From Pseudomonas sp. P8_241 (GTDB lineage: Bacteria; Pseudomonadota; Gammaproteobacteria; Pseudomonadales; Pseudomonadaceae), in the NCBI RefSeq assembly GCF_034008315.1, contig NZ_CP125377.1, positions 6,140,501 through 6,204,500 of the forward strand: a stretch of DNA of 64,000 nt. Direction: 5' to 3'. Position 1 is the first letter of the stretch. Each line of letters starts with the position of its first letter. Below are positions 29,964 through 39,407 of this stretch, in pieces. Under the pieces are notes generated by a model. The model searched no databases, was not told the origin of the DNA, and saw only the letters and a list, made by a program, of their open reading frames with translations. A program made the position numbers and the translations under genes.

Positions 29964-31139
29964 ATGAACAGCCGTTTCAACACCTGGCGTCACAGCCTTG
30001 CCTGGACCCTTCCGATGGTGGCCGTGCTCGCAGGCTGCACCGGTGGAAGCGATGACAACAAACCGAAAACCCACGCCCTGGCCACGTACTCAAGCGCCAC
30101 GTGGGAAGCACTCCCAGCGGTGTCCGACAGCGACCTCGTCGCCGGTTTCGGCTCATGGCGTAGCGCCTGCACGCGACTCAAGGCTGACGCTGTCTGGGGC
30201 GGCACCTGCGCCGCGGCTGCCAATGTGCCGCAAACCGCCAGCGACATTCGCGGCTTCCTCAAGCAGAACCTCGACGTCTACGGCCTGCGCGCCGCCAATG
30301 ACAACCCGAACGGCCTGATCACCGGCTACTACGAGCCGGTCTACCCCGGCAGCCTGACCCAGACCGACGTGGCGAATGTCCCGGTGTATGGCGTGCCCGA
30401 AGACATGATCATCGTTTCCCTCGACAGCATTTATCCGGAATTGAAGGGCAAACGCCTGCGCGGCCGGCTCGAAGGCCGCGTGCTCAAGCCTTACGACGAT
30501 GCAGCCACTATCGAGAGCAACGGGGTCAAGGCACCCGTCGTGGCCTGGCTGACCGACCCGATGAACCTGCAATTCCTGCAAATCCAGGGCTCGGGTCGCA
30601 TCCAGCTCGATAGCGGGCGTCAATTGCGCATTGCTTATGCCGACCAGAACGGACACCCGTATCGCCCCATCGGACGTTGGCTGGTGGAGCAAGGCGAGCT
30701 GAAAAAGGAAGACGTGACCATGGGCGCCATCAGCACGTGGGCCAAGGCCAACCCGTCACGCATTCCTGAACTGCTCGGCAGCAACCCGAGCTACGTGTTT
30801 TTTACTCGCAACCCGGACAGCAACGAAGGTCCTCGCGGATCGCTGAACGTGCCACTGACTGCGGGCTATAGCGCAGCGGTGGATCGCAAGGTGATTCCGC
30901 TGGGGAGCCTGCTGTGGCTGTCTACCACCAAACCGGATGGCACGGCGCTGGTTCGCCCCGTGGCGGCACAGGACACCGGCGGTGCAATTGCCGGGGAGGT
31001 TCGAGCGGACCTGTTCTGGGGCACCGGCGAGGCGGCCGGGCAGTTGGCTGGGGACATGAAACAGCAAGGACAGATCTGGATGCTCTGGCCTAAAGGCGCG
31101 GCACTTCCGCAAGTGCCGCAGGTGGCTGACAAGCTCTAA
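29964..31139 (+). CDS. mltA: Membrane-bound lytic murein transglycosylase A
   Basis: Outer-membrane lipoprotein that cleaves peptidoglycan glycan strands with formation of 1,6-anhydromuramic acid. It is 391 residues. The signal has the lipobox VLAGC (Cys about residue 26). The MltA domain includes NGLITGYYEP and VAWLTDPMNLQFLQIQGSGR. The C-terminal 3D domain has AAQDTGGAIAGEVRADLFWG, containing the catalytic Asp. ATG 29964 follows AAAGGA; a longer frame from 29916 lacks a signal-like start. A 30-bp inverted repeat right after the stop probably ends transcription. Confidence 0.96.
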   Translation: MNSRFNTWRHSLAWTLPMVAVLAGCTGGSDDNKPKTHALATYSSATWEALPAVSDSDLVAGFGSWRSACTRLKADAVWGGTCAAAANVPQTASDIRGFLKQNLDVYGLRAANDNPNGLITGYYEPVYPGSLTQTDVANVPVYGVPEDMIIVSLDSIYPELKGKRLRGRLEGRVLKPYDDAATIESNGVKAPVVAWLTDPMNLQFLQIQGSGRIQLDSGRQLRIAYADQNGHPYRPIGRWLVEQGELKKEDVTMGAISTWAKANPSRIPELLGSNPSYVFFTRNPDSNEGPRGSLNVPLTAGYSAAVDRKVIPLGSLLWLSTTKPDGTALVRPVAAQDTGGAIAGEVRADLFWGTGEAAGQLAGDMKQQGQIWMLWPKGAALPQVPQVADKL

Positions 31140-31143
31140 CAGC

Positions 31144-31220
31144 AAAAAGATCGCAGGCTGCGCCAGCTCCTACAGATGACTCGAAATCCAGTAGGGGCTG
31201 GCGCAGCCTGCGATCTTTTT
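31144..31220. terminator. Long family II inverted repeat, probable bidirectional terminator
   Basis: Two 30-base arms (31144-31173 and 31191-31220) pair at 29 of 30 positions around a 17-base loop. The outer ends are AAAAAGATCG and CGATCTTTTT, so the stem has a T-run on either strand. It separates convergent mltA and the MAPEG gene. Confidence 0.85.
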
Positions 31221-31230
31221 GATCCAGCCT

Positions 31231-31614
31231 TTAAACAGAAACCACAAAGAAACTGATGATCAACCCCATCCCCACAAACCACATCAACGACCGCAACGTT
31301 GCCCAGTCCGCCAGATAGCAAATGATGTAAAGCAGTCGACTGGTAATGAACAATACCGCCAACACATTGATCGTCACCAACTCGGCATTGCCGGCCAGGT
31401 GCGCAACGATCACTGCGGCCGCGAACGCCGGAGTCACCTCAAAGCTGTTCAACTGCGCCGAATTCGCCCGCCTGCCCAAACCTTCCAGGGAGTCGAGAAA
31501 ATCCCGAGGGTCATGGTTGTCTCTCAGCCTGTATCCGCCACTGACCTTCGCGACGCCCGTGCACAGGTAAGGCAGGAAGATCGCAATCAAAATGCACCAC
31601 AGAGCAACCGTCAT
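31231..31614 (-). CDS. MAPEG-family membrane protein
   Basis: A 127-residue protein with four hydrophobic segments, as in the MAPEG family (membrane-associated proteins in eicosanoid and glutathione metabolism). Characteristic elements are GYRLRDNHDPRDFLDSLEG after helix 1 and RRANSAQLNSFEVTPAFAAA, the conserved loop (RAN-x-x-N-x-x-E-x-x-P). Bacterial members are often glutathione-dependent or of unknown activity. It ends 11 bases from a strong inverted-repeat terminator. Confidence 0.88.
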   Translation of the reverse strand: MTVALWCILIAIFLPYLCTGVAKVSGGYRLRDNHDPRDFLDSLEGLGRRANSAQLNSFEVTPAFAAAVIVAHLAGNAELVTINVLAVLFITSRLLYIICYLADWATLRSLMWFVGMGLIISFFVVSV

Positions 31615-31663
31615 TACGCAGTCCCTTCTTCAAATTATAGAAAATCGCATCCATCAACGGTGA

Positions 31664-32497
31664 TCAAAATTTCATCACCAATATGCCGATCAACACCAAT
31701 CCACAGGCTAAGAGGCGCGGCCCGCCAAAAGGTTCTTTCAGATAACGCATACCGAACAGCACCACCAGAATCACACTGATCTCGCGCAGTGCCGCCGCTT
31801 CGGCAATCGATCCCAGCTGCATGGCCCACAGCACCAGAGCGTAGCTGAACAACACGCAGAATCCGACGGCCAGTCCCAACCGCCACTGCTCGCGCCAGAA
31901 CAGCATGAACGCAGGTCGCTTGCGCACCCACGCCAGCAGCGGAAACGGCCAGGCACTGAGCAGGGTGACCCAGACCAGGTAATCCAATGGATGCGACCAG
32001 CGCCGCAGTGCCTGGCCATCGATGAAGGTGTAGCAGCCGATGCACAGACCGATCAACACCACCACCGGCAGCATCGACCACGGCAGACGCGCGCCACCAC
32101 CGCCCTGCCAGAGCAGGCATAACATGCCGAAGGGAATCAGCAGGATTCCGAAAATCTGCTGATGGGTCAGCACTTCCCCGGCAAAGATCAGCGTCAAGGC
32201 CAGCACCACCAGCGGTGACAGGCCACGCATCAACGGGTAAACAAGCCCCAGATCCCCGACCCGATAAGCCTGGATCAGCAAATAGCGATAGAGCAGTTCG
32301 AACGCCGCCGACGCCAGTATCCAAGGCCAGATGTCCAGCGGCGGTAACGCCACGAAAGGCAGCATCAGAGCGACAAAAATCAGCGCCACGCTGTCCATGC
32401 AAGCCACTACCAGCAACCGCTCGGCACTGAACTTGATCAGGGTATTCCACGCTGCGTGCAACAGCGCCGCCACCAACACCAACGCCGTCGCAAGCAC
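31664..32497 (-). CDS. EamA-type drug/metabolite (DMT) transporter
   Basis: A 277-residue inner-membrane protein with about ten hydrophobic segments arranged as two EamA repeats, as in the DMT superfamily. The start is typical (ALLHAAWNTLIKFSAERL) and the second repeat contains ALREISVILVVLFGMRYLKEPFGG. These are exporters of metabolites or amino acids; the substrate is not predictable. It lies 50 bases downstream of the MAPEG gene start and runs in the same direction, so the two may be cotranscribed. Upstream is a near-perfect REP doublet. Confidence 0.85.
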   Translation of the reverse strand: MLATALVLVAALLHAAWNTLIKFSAERLLVVACMDSVALIFVALMLPFVALPPLDIWPWILASAAFELLYRYLLIQAYRVGDLGLVYPLMRGLSPLVVLALTLIFAGEVLTHQQIFGILLIPFGMLCLLWQGGGGARLPWSMLPVVVLIGLCIGCYTFIDGQALRRWSHPLDYLVWVTLLSAWPFPLLAWVRKRPAFMLFWREQWRLGLAVGFCVLFSYALVLWAMQLGSIAEAAALREISVILVVLFGMRYLKEPFGGPRLLACGLVLIGILVMKF

Positions 32498-32516
32498 GGC
32501 CCACTCCTTTTATTGT

Positions 32517-32597
32517 CCCCCCCTTGTAGGAGCCGGCTTGCTGGCGAAGTGACCTTAAGAACGCCATCGCCAGCAAGCCGGCTCCTACAAGGGGGGG
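32517..32597. repeat. REP doublet with 31-bp perfect arms
   Basis: The arms 32517-32547 and 32567-32597 are exact inverted copies, with a run of seven C at one end and G at the other. The loop is 19 bases. It lies between the divergent DMT and MFS genes. Confidence 0.92.
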
Positions 32598-32773
32598 GAG
32601 AGAATTGATTCGCCATATGTCAGTGGCTGTTTATACTGCAACCGACCACGCCGCACTCAGTTGCGCACGACTAATTCCAATAAAAATCCTGCCCTGGCCG
32701 CTCTCGTCGAGAACGGACACCGGTCTGCGTATGCCTGATCACAGCGTCAAGACTACCGACAGAGACCTTGCGC

Positions 32774-33943
32774 ATGCCACTTGCTTTGCTAGCCCTCGCC
32801 GTTGCCGCCTTCGGCATCGGCACCACCGAGTTCGTCATCATGGGCCTGCTGCCCGACGTTGCACGCGACCTTGCCGTGAGCATTCCTCATGCCGGCTTGC
32901 TGATCACCGGCTATGCCCTGGGCGTCGTGTTCGGCGCGCCGATCCTCGCGGTCGGCACCGCCAACATGCCGCGCAAGGCCACGCTGCTGGGCATGACTTT
33001 GATGTTCATCCTCGGCAACATGCTCTGCGCACTGGCACCGAATTACGCCACGCTGATGGCCGCGCGGGTGGTGACTGCGTTGTGTCACGGTGCATTCTTC
33101 GGCATCGGTTCGGTGGTGGCTGCAGGGCTGGTCGCACCAAACAAACGCGCCCAGGCGATTGCCATGATGTTCACCGGCCTGACCCTGGCCAACGTGCTCG
33201 GCGTGCCACTGGGCACGGCCCTTGGACAATACGCGGGCTGGCGTTCGACTTTCTGGGCCGTGTCGGTGATTGGCGTGATTGCCGCCATCGCGCAATGGCT
33301 CTGGCTGCCCAAAAACATTGCAATGGACAAAGCCAACCTCGCCAGCGAATTCAAGGTACTGGGCAAGGCCAACGTGCTGTTGGCGCTGGGCATGAGCGTA
33401 CTGGCTTCGACCAGCCTGTTCAGCGTGTTCACCTACATCGCGCCGATTCTGCAGGACATCACCGGTGTCAGTCCCCACGGTGTGACCATCATGTTGCTGT
33501 TGTTCGGCGTAGGCCTGACCGCCGGCAGCATGCTCGGGGGGCGACTGGCCGACAGCCGTTTGTTGCCGTCACTGGTGGGGATGGCACTGGCGGTCGTCGT
33601 GGTATTGGCGGCCTTCAGCCAGACCAGCCATTCGGTGATCCCGGCCGCCATCACGTTGGTGTTGTGGGGAATTTTTGCTTTTGCCCTGTGCCCGATCCTG
33701 CAACTGCTGATCATCGATCAGGCCCACGAAGCGCCGAACCTGGGGTCGACCTTGAACCAGAGTGCGTTCAATCTCGGCAACGCGGCCGGCGCATGGATTG
33801 GCGGGCTGGTGGTCGCCAGTGGTGCCGATCTGGCGGATCTGCCGTGGACCGGCGCATTGGTCAGCGTGCTGACGGTACTGACCGCGCTGTTTTTTATCTA
33901 CCGCCAGCGTCGGGCCGACGCCCCACTGAATGTGGCTGGCTGA
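32774..33943 (+). CDS. MFS exporter, AraJ/YdhP type (12 TM)
   Basis: A 389-residue major facilitator with about 12 helices. It begins with the characteristic GIGTTEFVIMGLLPDVARDL of the AraJ/YdhP/purine efflux-like group (DHA1). A loop GALITGYALGVVFGAP-type helix and the later NQSAFNLGNAAGAWIGG match this group. It likely exports a sugar, nucleoside or drug by proton exchange. ATG 32774 has no clear ribosome binding site, and TTG 32768 is also possible. It is convergent with the YfdC-like gene, with only 12 bases between the stops. Confidence 0.86.
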   Translation: MPLALLALAVAAFGIGTTEFVIMGLLPDVARDLAVSIPHAGLLITGYALGVVFGAPILAVGTANMPRKATLLGMTLMFILGNMLCALAPNYATLMAARVVTALCHGAFFGIGSVVAAGLVAPNKRAQAIAMMFTGLTLANVLGVPLGTALGQYAGWRSTFWAVSVIGVIAAIAQWLWLPKNIAMDKANLASEFKVLGKANVLLALGMSVLASTSLFSVFTYIAPILQDITGVSPHGVTIMLLLFGVGLTAGSMLGGRLADSRLLPSLVGMALAVVVVLAAFSQTSHSVIPAAITLVLWGIFAFALCPILQLLIIDQAHEAPNLGSTLNQSAFNLGNAAGAWIGGLVVASGADLADLPWTGALVSVLTVLTALFFIYRQRRADAPLNVAG

Positions 33944-33955
33944 GTGTCGTGATGT

Positions 33956-34843
33956 CTACTTTTTGAGCGACTGCGAATCAGGCGTCTGTGCTTGATTCGC
34001 AGGCGGTTTGGGCGGGCCGCTTTCGCTGCGAATCTGCGCATGGCTGATCAGCGCAAAGATGAAGCTGCCGCCGATGATGTTCCCCAGCAGCGTCGGTCCG
34101 GCAAACACCAGCCAGAAATCGCGCCATGGCAATTCCCCGGCAAACACCAGATAGGACACCTCCGCCGACCCCACCACAATATGCGTGAAATCCCCCAGCG
34201 CCATGAGATAGGTGATGAGGATGATGATCCACATCTTGGCGCTCTCCATGGACGGAATCATCCAGACCATGGTGGCAATCATCCAGCCGGAAACGATGCC
34301 CTTGGCGAACATCTGGCTGGCGTCGTTTTCCATGACCTTGCGGCCGATGTCGAGAAAGGCCACGTCGGTCTTGCTGTCGAAAATCGGCAGCTCCAGCATC
34401 ACGTACGCCACCAGCAGGGTGCCGCAGAGATTGCCGACCAGCACCACCGTCCATAGACGCAACAAACGTCCGAAATTGGCCAGCGTCGGCTTGGTCATCA
34501 CCGGCAGCACGGCGGTCAGGGTGTTTTCGGTGAACAATTGCTGACGAGCGAGGATCACCGCGAGAAAACCCGCGCAGTAGCCGAAACTCGCCACCACCTT
34601 GAACCCTTCGCCGTCCGGCAGACGCGAGTTGAGCAATCCCATGCCCATCAGCGACAGGCCCATGGTCAACCCCGCCGCCAGCGCCGACCACCACAACGCC
34701 GCAATGCTGCGCTCCAGTTCCTGATCGCCCTGGGTGCGAATGATCTCGTGCAATACCGCTGCACGGGGCGGCTGGTTCTTTTCGACTTCGTGCTCTTCTT
34801 GCGCCGAAAGATTCGGGGTCTTGCCTTTTTGTGCCGAGTTCAT
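33956..34843 (-). CDS. Formate/nitrite transporter-family protein, YfdC-like
   Basis: A 295-residue inner-membrane protein of the FNT family with six helices between about residues 45 and 265. It has the glycine-rich pore repeats ARQQLFTENTLTAV and LMALGDFTHIVVGSAEV. The long charged N-terminus (NLSAQEEHEVEKNQPPRAAV) resembles E. coli YfdC more than FocA or NirC. Family members conduct small monovalent anions such as formate; the actual substrate of the YfdC group is not known. No formate or nitrite metabolism genes are adjacent. Confidence 0.86.
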   Translation of the reverse strand: MNSAQKGKTPNLSAQEEHEVEKNQPPRAAVLHEIIRTQGDQELERSIAALWWSALAAGLTMGLSLMGMGLLNSRLPDGEGFKVVASFGYCAGFLAVILARQQLFTENTLTAVLPVMTKPTLANFGRLLRLWTVVLVGNLCGTLLVAYVMLELPIFDSKTDVAFLDIGRKVMENDASQMFAKGIVSGWMIATMVWMIPSMESAKMWIIILITYLMALGDFTHIVVGSAEVSYLVFAGELPWRDFWLVFAGPTLLGNIIGGSFIFALISHAQIRSESGPPKPPANQAQTPDSQSLKK

Positions 34844-34901
34844 GAGCTGCGCAACCGGTGGCGGGTTATCTAGCTACGACACGCGGGGTTGGCCTTACGT
34901 T

Positions 34902-35006
34902 CTGTAGGAGCTGCCGAAGGCTGCGATCTTTTGATCTTGATTTTAAGCAGTCAGAGATGACGCCAGGATCAAAGTCGAAAGATCGCAGCCTGCGGCAGGT
35001 CCTACA
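34902..35006. repeat. Family II inverted repeat between thioesterase and YfdC-like genes
   Basis: TGTAGGAGCTGCCGAAGGCT at 34902 and the inverse AAGATCGCAGCCTGCGGCAG then GTCCTACA ending at 35006. The inner parts GATCTTTTGATCTTGATT and AGGATCAAAGTCGAAAGATC also pair partly, giving a long interrupted stem. Confidence 0.82.
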
Positions 35007-35015
35007 CGGCTCGCA

Positions 35016-35420
35016 TTAAGAGCCGGTGTCGTCGTCCTGGAACTGGTCTTTGACGTACTTGATCTCCGTCCGGCCGTGCGGTGCGGGCAAGCCGTCTTCC
35101 CCGAGGTTGACGAAGACCATCTTCTCCACCGTCAGAATGCTTTTGCGGGTGATCTTGTTGCGCACTTCGCACGTCAGCGTGATCGAGGTGCGGCCGAACT
35201 CGGTGGCGGTGATGCCCAGCTCGATGATGTCGCCCTGGCGCGAGGCGCTGACGAAGTTGATTTCGGAAATGTACTTGGTGACCACGCGCTGGTTGCCCAA
35301 CTGGACGATGGCATAAATCGCCGCTTCTTCATCGATCCAGCGCAGCAGACTGCCGCCGAACAAGGTGCCATTAGGGTTGAGGTCTTCGGGTTTTACCCAT
35401 TTGCGGGTGTGGAAATTCAT
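35016..35420 (-). CDS. Acyl-CoA thioesterase, hotdog fold (YciA-like)
   Basis: A 134-residue single hotdog-domain protein. The N-terminal signature NPNGTLFGGSLLRWIDEEAA carries the catalytic Asn/Gly-Gly/Asp positions of the BFIT/BACH-YciA acyl-CoA thioesterases, and VTKYISEINFVSASRQGDII follows. It hydrolyses acyl-CoA to free acid and CoA in the cytoplasm; chain-length preference is unknown. ATG 35420 was chosen because AGGAG stands at the right distance. A longer frame back to 35555 runs through the ahcY promoter. It is divergent from ahcY. Confidence 0.88.
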   Translation of the reverse strand: MNFHTRKWVKPEDLNPNGTLFGGSLLRWIDEEAAIYAIVQLGNQRVVTKYISEINFVSASRQGDIIELGITATEFGRTSITLTCEVRNKITRKSILTVEKMVFVNLGEDGLPAPHGRTEIKYVKDQFQDDDTGS

Positions 35421-35448
35421 GTTCACTCCTGAGCGTCTTGCCGAATGA

Positions 35449-37152
<1,704 letters not shown>

Positions 37153-37192
37153 TTGGTTGATCGCGGTGTGCTGATACACCGCGTCGCCTGAT

Positions 37193-37279
37193 TCGCCGGC
37201 AAGCCGGCTCCTACAAGGGACGGTCGTATGTGAGTAACGCGTACGACACAAATCCTGTAGGAGCCGGCTTGCTGGCGAT
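37193..37279. repeat. REP doublet between ahcY and metF
   Basis: TTCGCCGGCAAGCCGGCTCC at 37192 and the inverse TGTAGGAGCCGGCTTGCTGG from 37256. It interrupts what is usually a single transcript and could alter relative expression of the two genes. Confidence 0.9.
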
Positions 37280-37326
37280 TGCGGGCAAACCGGCTCACAG
37301 GCTTACGCGTTTTAAAGGGTATGACC

Positions 37327-38172
37327 ATGTCCCAAGATCGTCGCTACAGCTTCGAGTTCTTCCCTACGAAGACCGATGCTGGGCATGAAAAGCTGCTCGC
37401 CACTGCTCGTCAGTTGGCTACCTACAATCCCGACTTCTTCTCCTGCACCTACGGCGCCGGCGGTTCGACCCGTGATCGCACGCTCAACACCGTGTTGCAG
37501 CTCGAAAGCGAAGTCAAAGTGCCGGCCGCGCCACATCTGTCTTGCGTAGGCGACAGCAAGGAAGACTTGCGCGGCCTGCTGGCCCAGTACAAATCAGCTG
37601 GCATCAAGCGCATCGTAGCGCTACGCGGTGACCTGCCTTCGGGCATGGGCATGGCCAGCGGTGAAATGCGCCACGCCAATGACCTGGTTGAATTCATTCG
37701 TGAAGAAACCGGCGATCATTTCCACATCGAAGTGGCCGCATATCCGGAGATGCATCCGCAAGCGCGCAATTTCGAAGACGATATCGCCAATTTCGTGCGC
37801 AAGTCCAACGCTGGCGCCGACAGTGCAATCACCCAGTACTTCTTCAACGCCGACAGTTACTTCTACTTCGTCGAGCGTGTACGGGCACTGGGCGTGAACA
37901 TTCCGATCGTTCCGGGGATCATGCCGATCACCAACTACAGCAAGCTCGCGCGCTTCTCCGATGCCTGCGGTGCGGAAATCCCGCGCTGGATCCGCAAGCA
38001 ACTGGAAGCCTTCGGCGACGACACCCAAAGCATTCAAGGCTTTGGTGAGCAAGTCATCACCGAGATGTGTGAACGCCTGCTGCAAGGCGGCGCTCCTGGC
38101 TTGCACTTCTACACATTGAACCAGGCTGAAGCGAGCCTGGCGGTGTGGAACAACCTGAAGTTGCCTCGCTAG
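37327..38172 (+). CDS. metF: 5,10-Methylenetetrahydrofolate reductase
   Basis: FAD enzyme that makes 5-methyltetrahydrofolate, the methyl donor for methionine synthesis. It is 281 residues, a TIM barrel. It begins RRYSFEFFPTKTDAG, with the Glu/Phe substrate residues; FAD-binding parts include CTYGAGGSTRDRT, RIVALRGDLP and ITQYFFNADSYFYFVE. ATG 37327 is 7 bases after AAAGGG; ATG 37321 is too close to it. It sits downstream of ahcY and so may share the SAH-responsive transcript. Confidence 0.96.
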   Translation: MSQDRRYSFEFFPTKTDAGHEKLLATARQLATYNPDFFSCTYGAGGSTRDRTLNTVLQLESEVKVPAAPHLSCVGDSKEDLRGLLAQYKSAGIKRIVALRGDLPSGMGMASGEMRHANDLVEFIREETGDHFHIEVAAYPEMHPQARNFEDDIANFVRKSNAGADSAITQYFFNADSYFYFVERVRALGVNIPIVPGIMPITNYSKLARFSDACGAEIPRWIRKQLEAFGDDTQSIQGFGEQVITEMCERLLQGGAPGLHFYTLNQAEASLAVWNNLKLPR

Positions 38173-38193
38173 AAAAGTCGTTCAAGCAAGATC

Positions 38194-38270
38194 AAAAGAT
38201 CGCAGCCTGCGGCAGCTCCTACACGGGTTACACATCCCTGTGCAGGAACTGCCGAAGGTTGCGATCTTTT
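38194..38270. terminator. Family II inverted repeat downstream of metF, likely terminator
   Basis: AAAAGATCGCAGCCTGCGGC (38194) continues to CAGCTCCTACAC, and the inverse arm runs 38239-38270, ending GCGATCTTTT. The stem has some mismatches but ends with a T-run on the plus strand. Confidence 0.75.
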
Positions 38271-38366
38271 ACTTTCAACGCACTTTTTTTGTGCAGTAAT
38301 CCACGGAGTTAGAGCATCTGCGCTCGGTTTCTGGCTCTTTCCGATTTCTCGTCGTAATCTCAGCCC

Positions 38367-39182
38367 ATGCCTTTGATCAAGCAGTTAATCGCCGTGCTTG
38401 CTTTCACTTGCCTGAGCTTCGCCGCTCGGGGCGAGAAGTTGCGTATTGTCACTGAACCGTGGGCACCTTACGTGTATGAGGACGGCGGCAAGGCTCTGGG
38501 TCTGGACTACGAAACCACCGCCATTGTGTTCAAGCGTCTGGGCATTGAAGTGGAATGGCAGTTCCTGCCGTGGAAACGCTGCCTGTCGATGCTGGAGTCC
38601 GGCCAGGCCGATGGCGCGCTGGACATTTTCCACAGCGACGAACGCGATGCGACCTTGCTCTACCCCAGCGAGCCCCTCTCTGACGTGCAGTTCGTAATGT
38701 TCTACGCCAACAACCGACCTCATCCGTTTCGCACGCTGGAAGATCTGCGCGGCCTGACTATCGGCACCTCGCCGGGCTACCTGTACAGCAAGGACTTCAG
38801 CGACTCGACGGTATTCACCCGCGAGCCGGCACCGAGCCACGAGGCCAACTTCGGCAAATTGGTTCGCGGCCGAATCGACCTGCTCATTACCGACCGCCGG
38901 GTTGGTCAACACTTGCTCGACGAGTTGAAAATCCGCGACAAGATCACCGAAAACCCGATGGTCATCAGCCAACAAAGCCAGTTCCTTGCCGTGCGCCGCA
39001 ATGCCGGCATGGATTTGCTGGTTCAACGTTTCGGCGCAGAACTCAAACGTTTCAAGCGCGAACCCGCCTACGCCGAATTGAGCGCGCGCTATGGCGCGGA
39101 GCCGTCCGCCATCATGAAGAAAGAAAAAACCACCGCCGCCACAGAAAAAGCCGTTGAGCAGCATGAAAGCAGCGCGCAGTGA
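38367..39182 (+). CDS. Periplasmic solute-binding protein, family 3, orphan
   Basis: A 271-residue protein with a Sec signal peptide (LIAVLAFTCLSFAARG) and a family 3 solute-binding domain beginning KLRIVTEPWAPYVYEDGG. The typical YETTAIVFKRLGIEVEW and LRGLTIGTSPGYLYSKDF segments are present. The last about 25 residues are a Lys/Glu/Ala-rich polar tail not needed for the fold. There are no permease or ATPase genes nearby. The rhlE promoter begins right at its stop codon. The ligand is unknown. Confidence 0.83.
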   Translation: MPLIKQLIAVLAFTCLSFAARGEKLRIVTEPWAPYVYEDGGKALGLDYETTAIVFKRLGIEVEWQFLPWKRCLSMLESGQADGALDIFHSDERDATLLYPSEPLSDVQFVMFYANNRPHPFRTLEDLRGLTIGTSPGYLYSKDFSDSTVFTREPAPSHEANFGKLVRGRIDLLITDRRVGQHLLDELKIRDKITENPMVISQQSQFLAVRRNAGMDLLVQRFGAELKRFKREPAYAELSARYGAEPSAIMKKEKTTAATEKAVEQHESSAQ

Positions 39183-39188
39183 TTGCTC

Positions 39189-39197
39189 TGTTATACT
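39189..39197 (+). promoter_or_regulatory. Extended -10 promoter of rhlE
   Basis: TG-T-TATACT (TATACT at 39192-39197) is an extended -10. No good -35 is seen 17 bases upstream (GCAGCG), which is usual for extended -10 promoters. It would give a leader of about 200 bases before ATG 39408. Confidence 0.5.
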
Positions 39198-39407
39198 CCG
39201 GCCTTCCCGCCAGGCTCACGCCCGGACGCTCGGAATCGTTCAAGGCATCTATACCCCGCTACAGCGCAGCTTTGCAGCCCGCGCGAGCGCTCTAGACGAG
39301 CCTTCGTGACCGAAGCAGGACCGGACGGGATTGCGTTCCTCTTAAACGCTATTCGCGCCAGGCAAGACTCCCATTGGGCCAAGCCCTAACTTAGAACAGG
39401 ATTACTC

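Noticed and set aside
39183..39407. Small protein gene in the rhlE leader
   Set aside because: A 68-codon frame exists, but it has no ribosome binding site and no coding signature; the stretch fits a leader RNA better.
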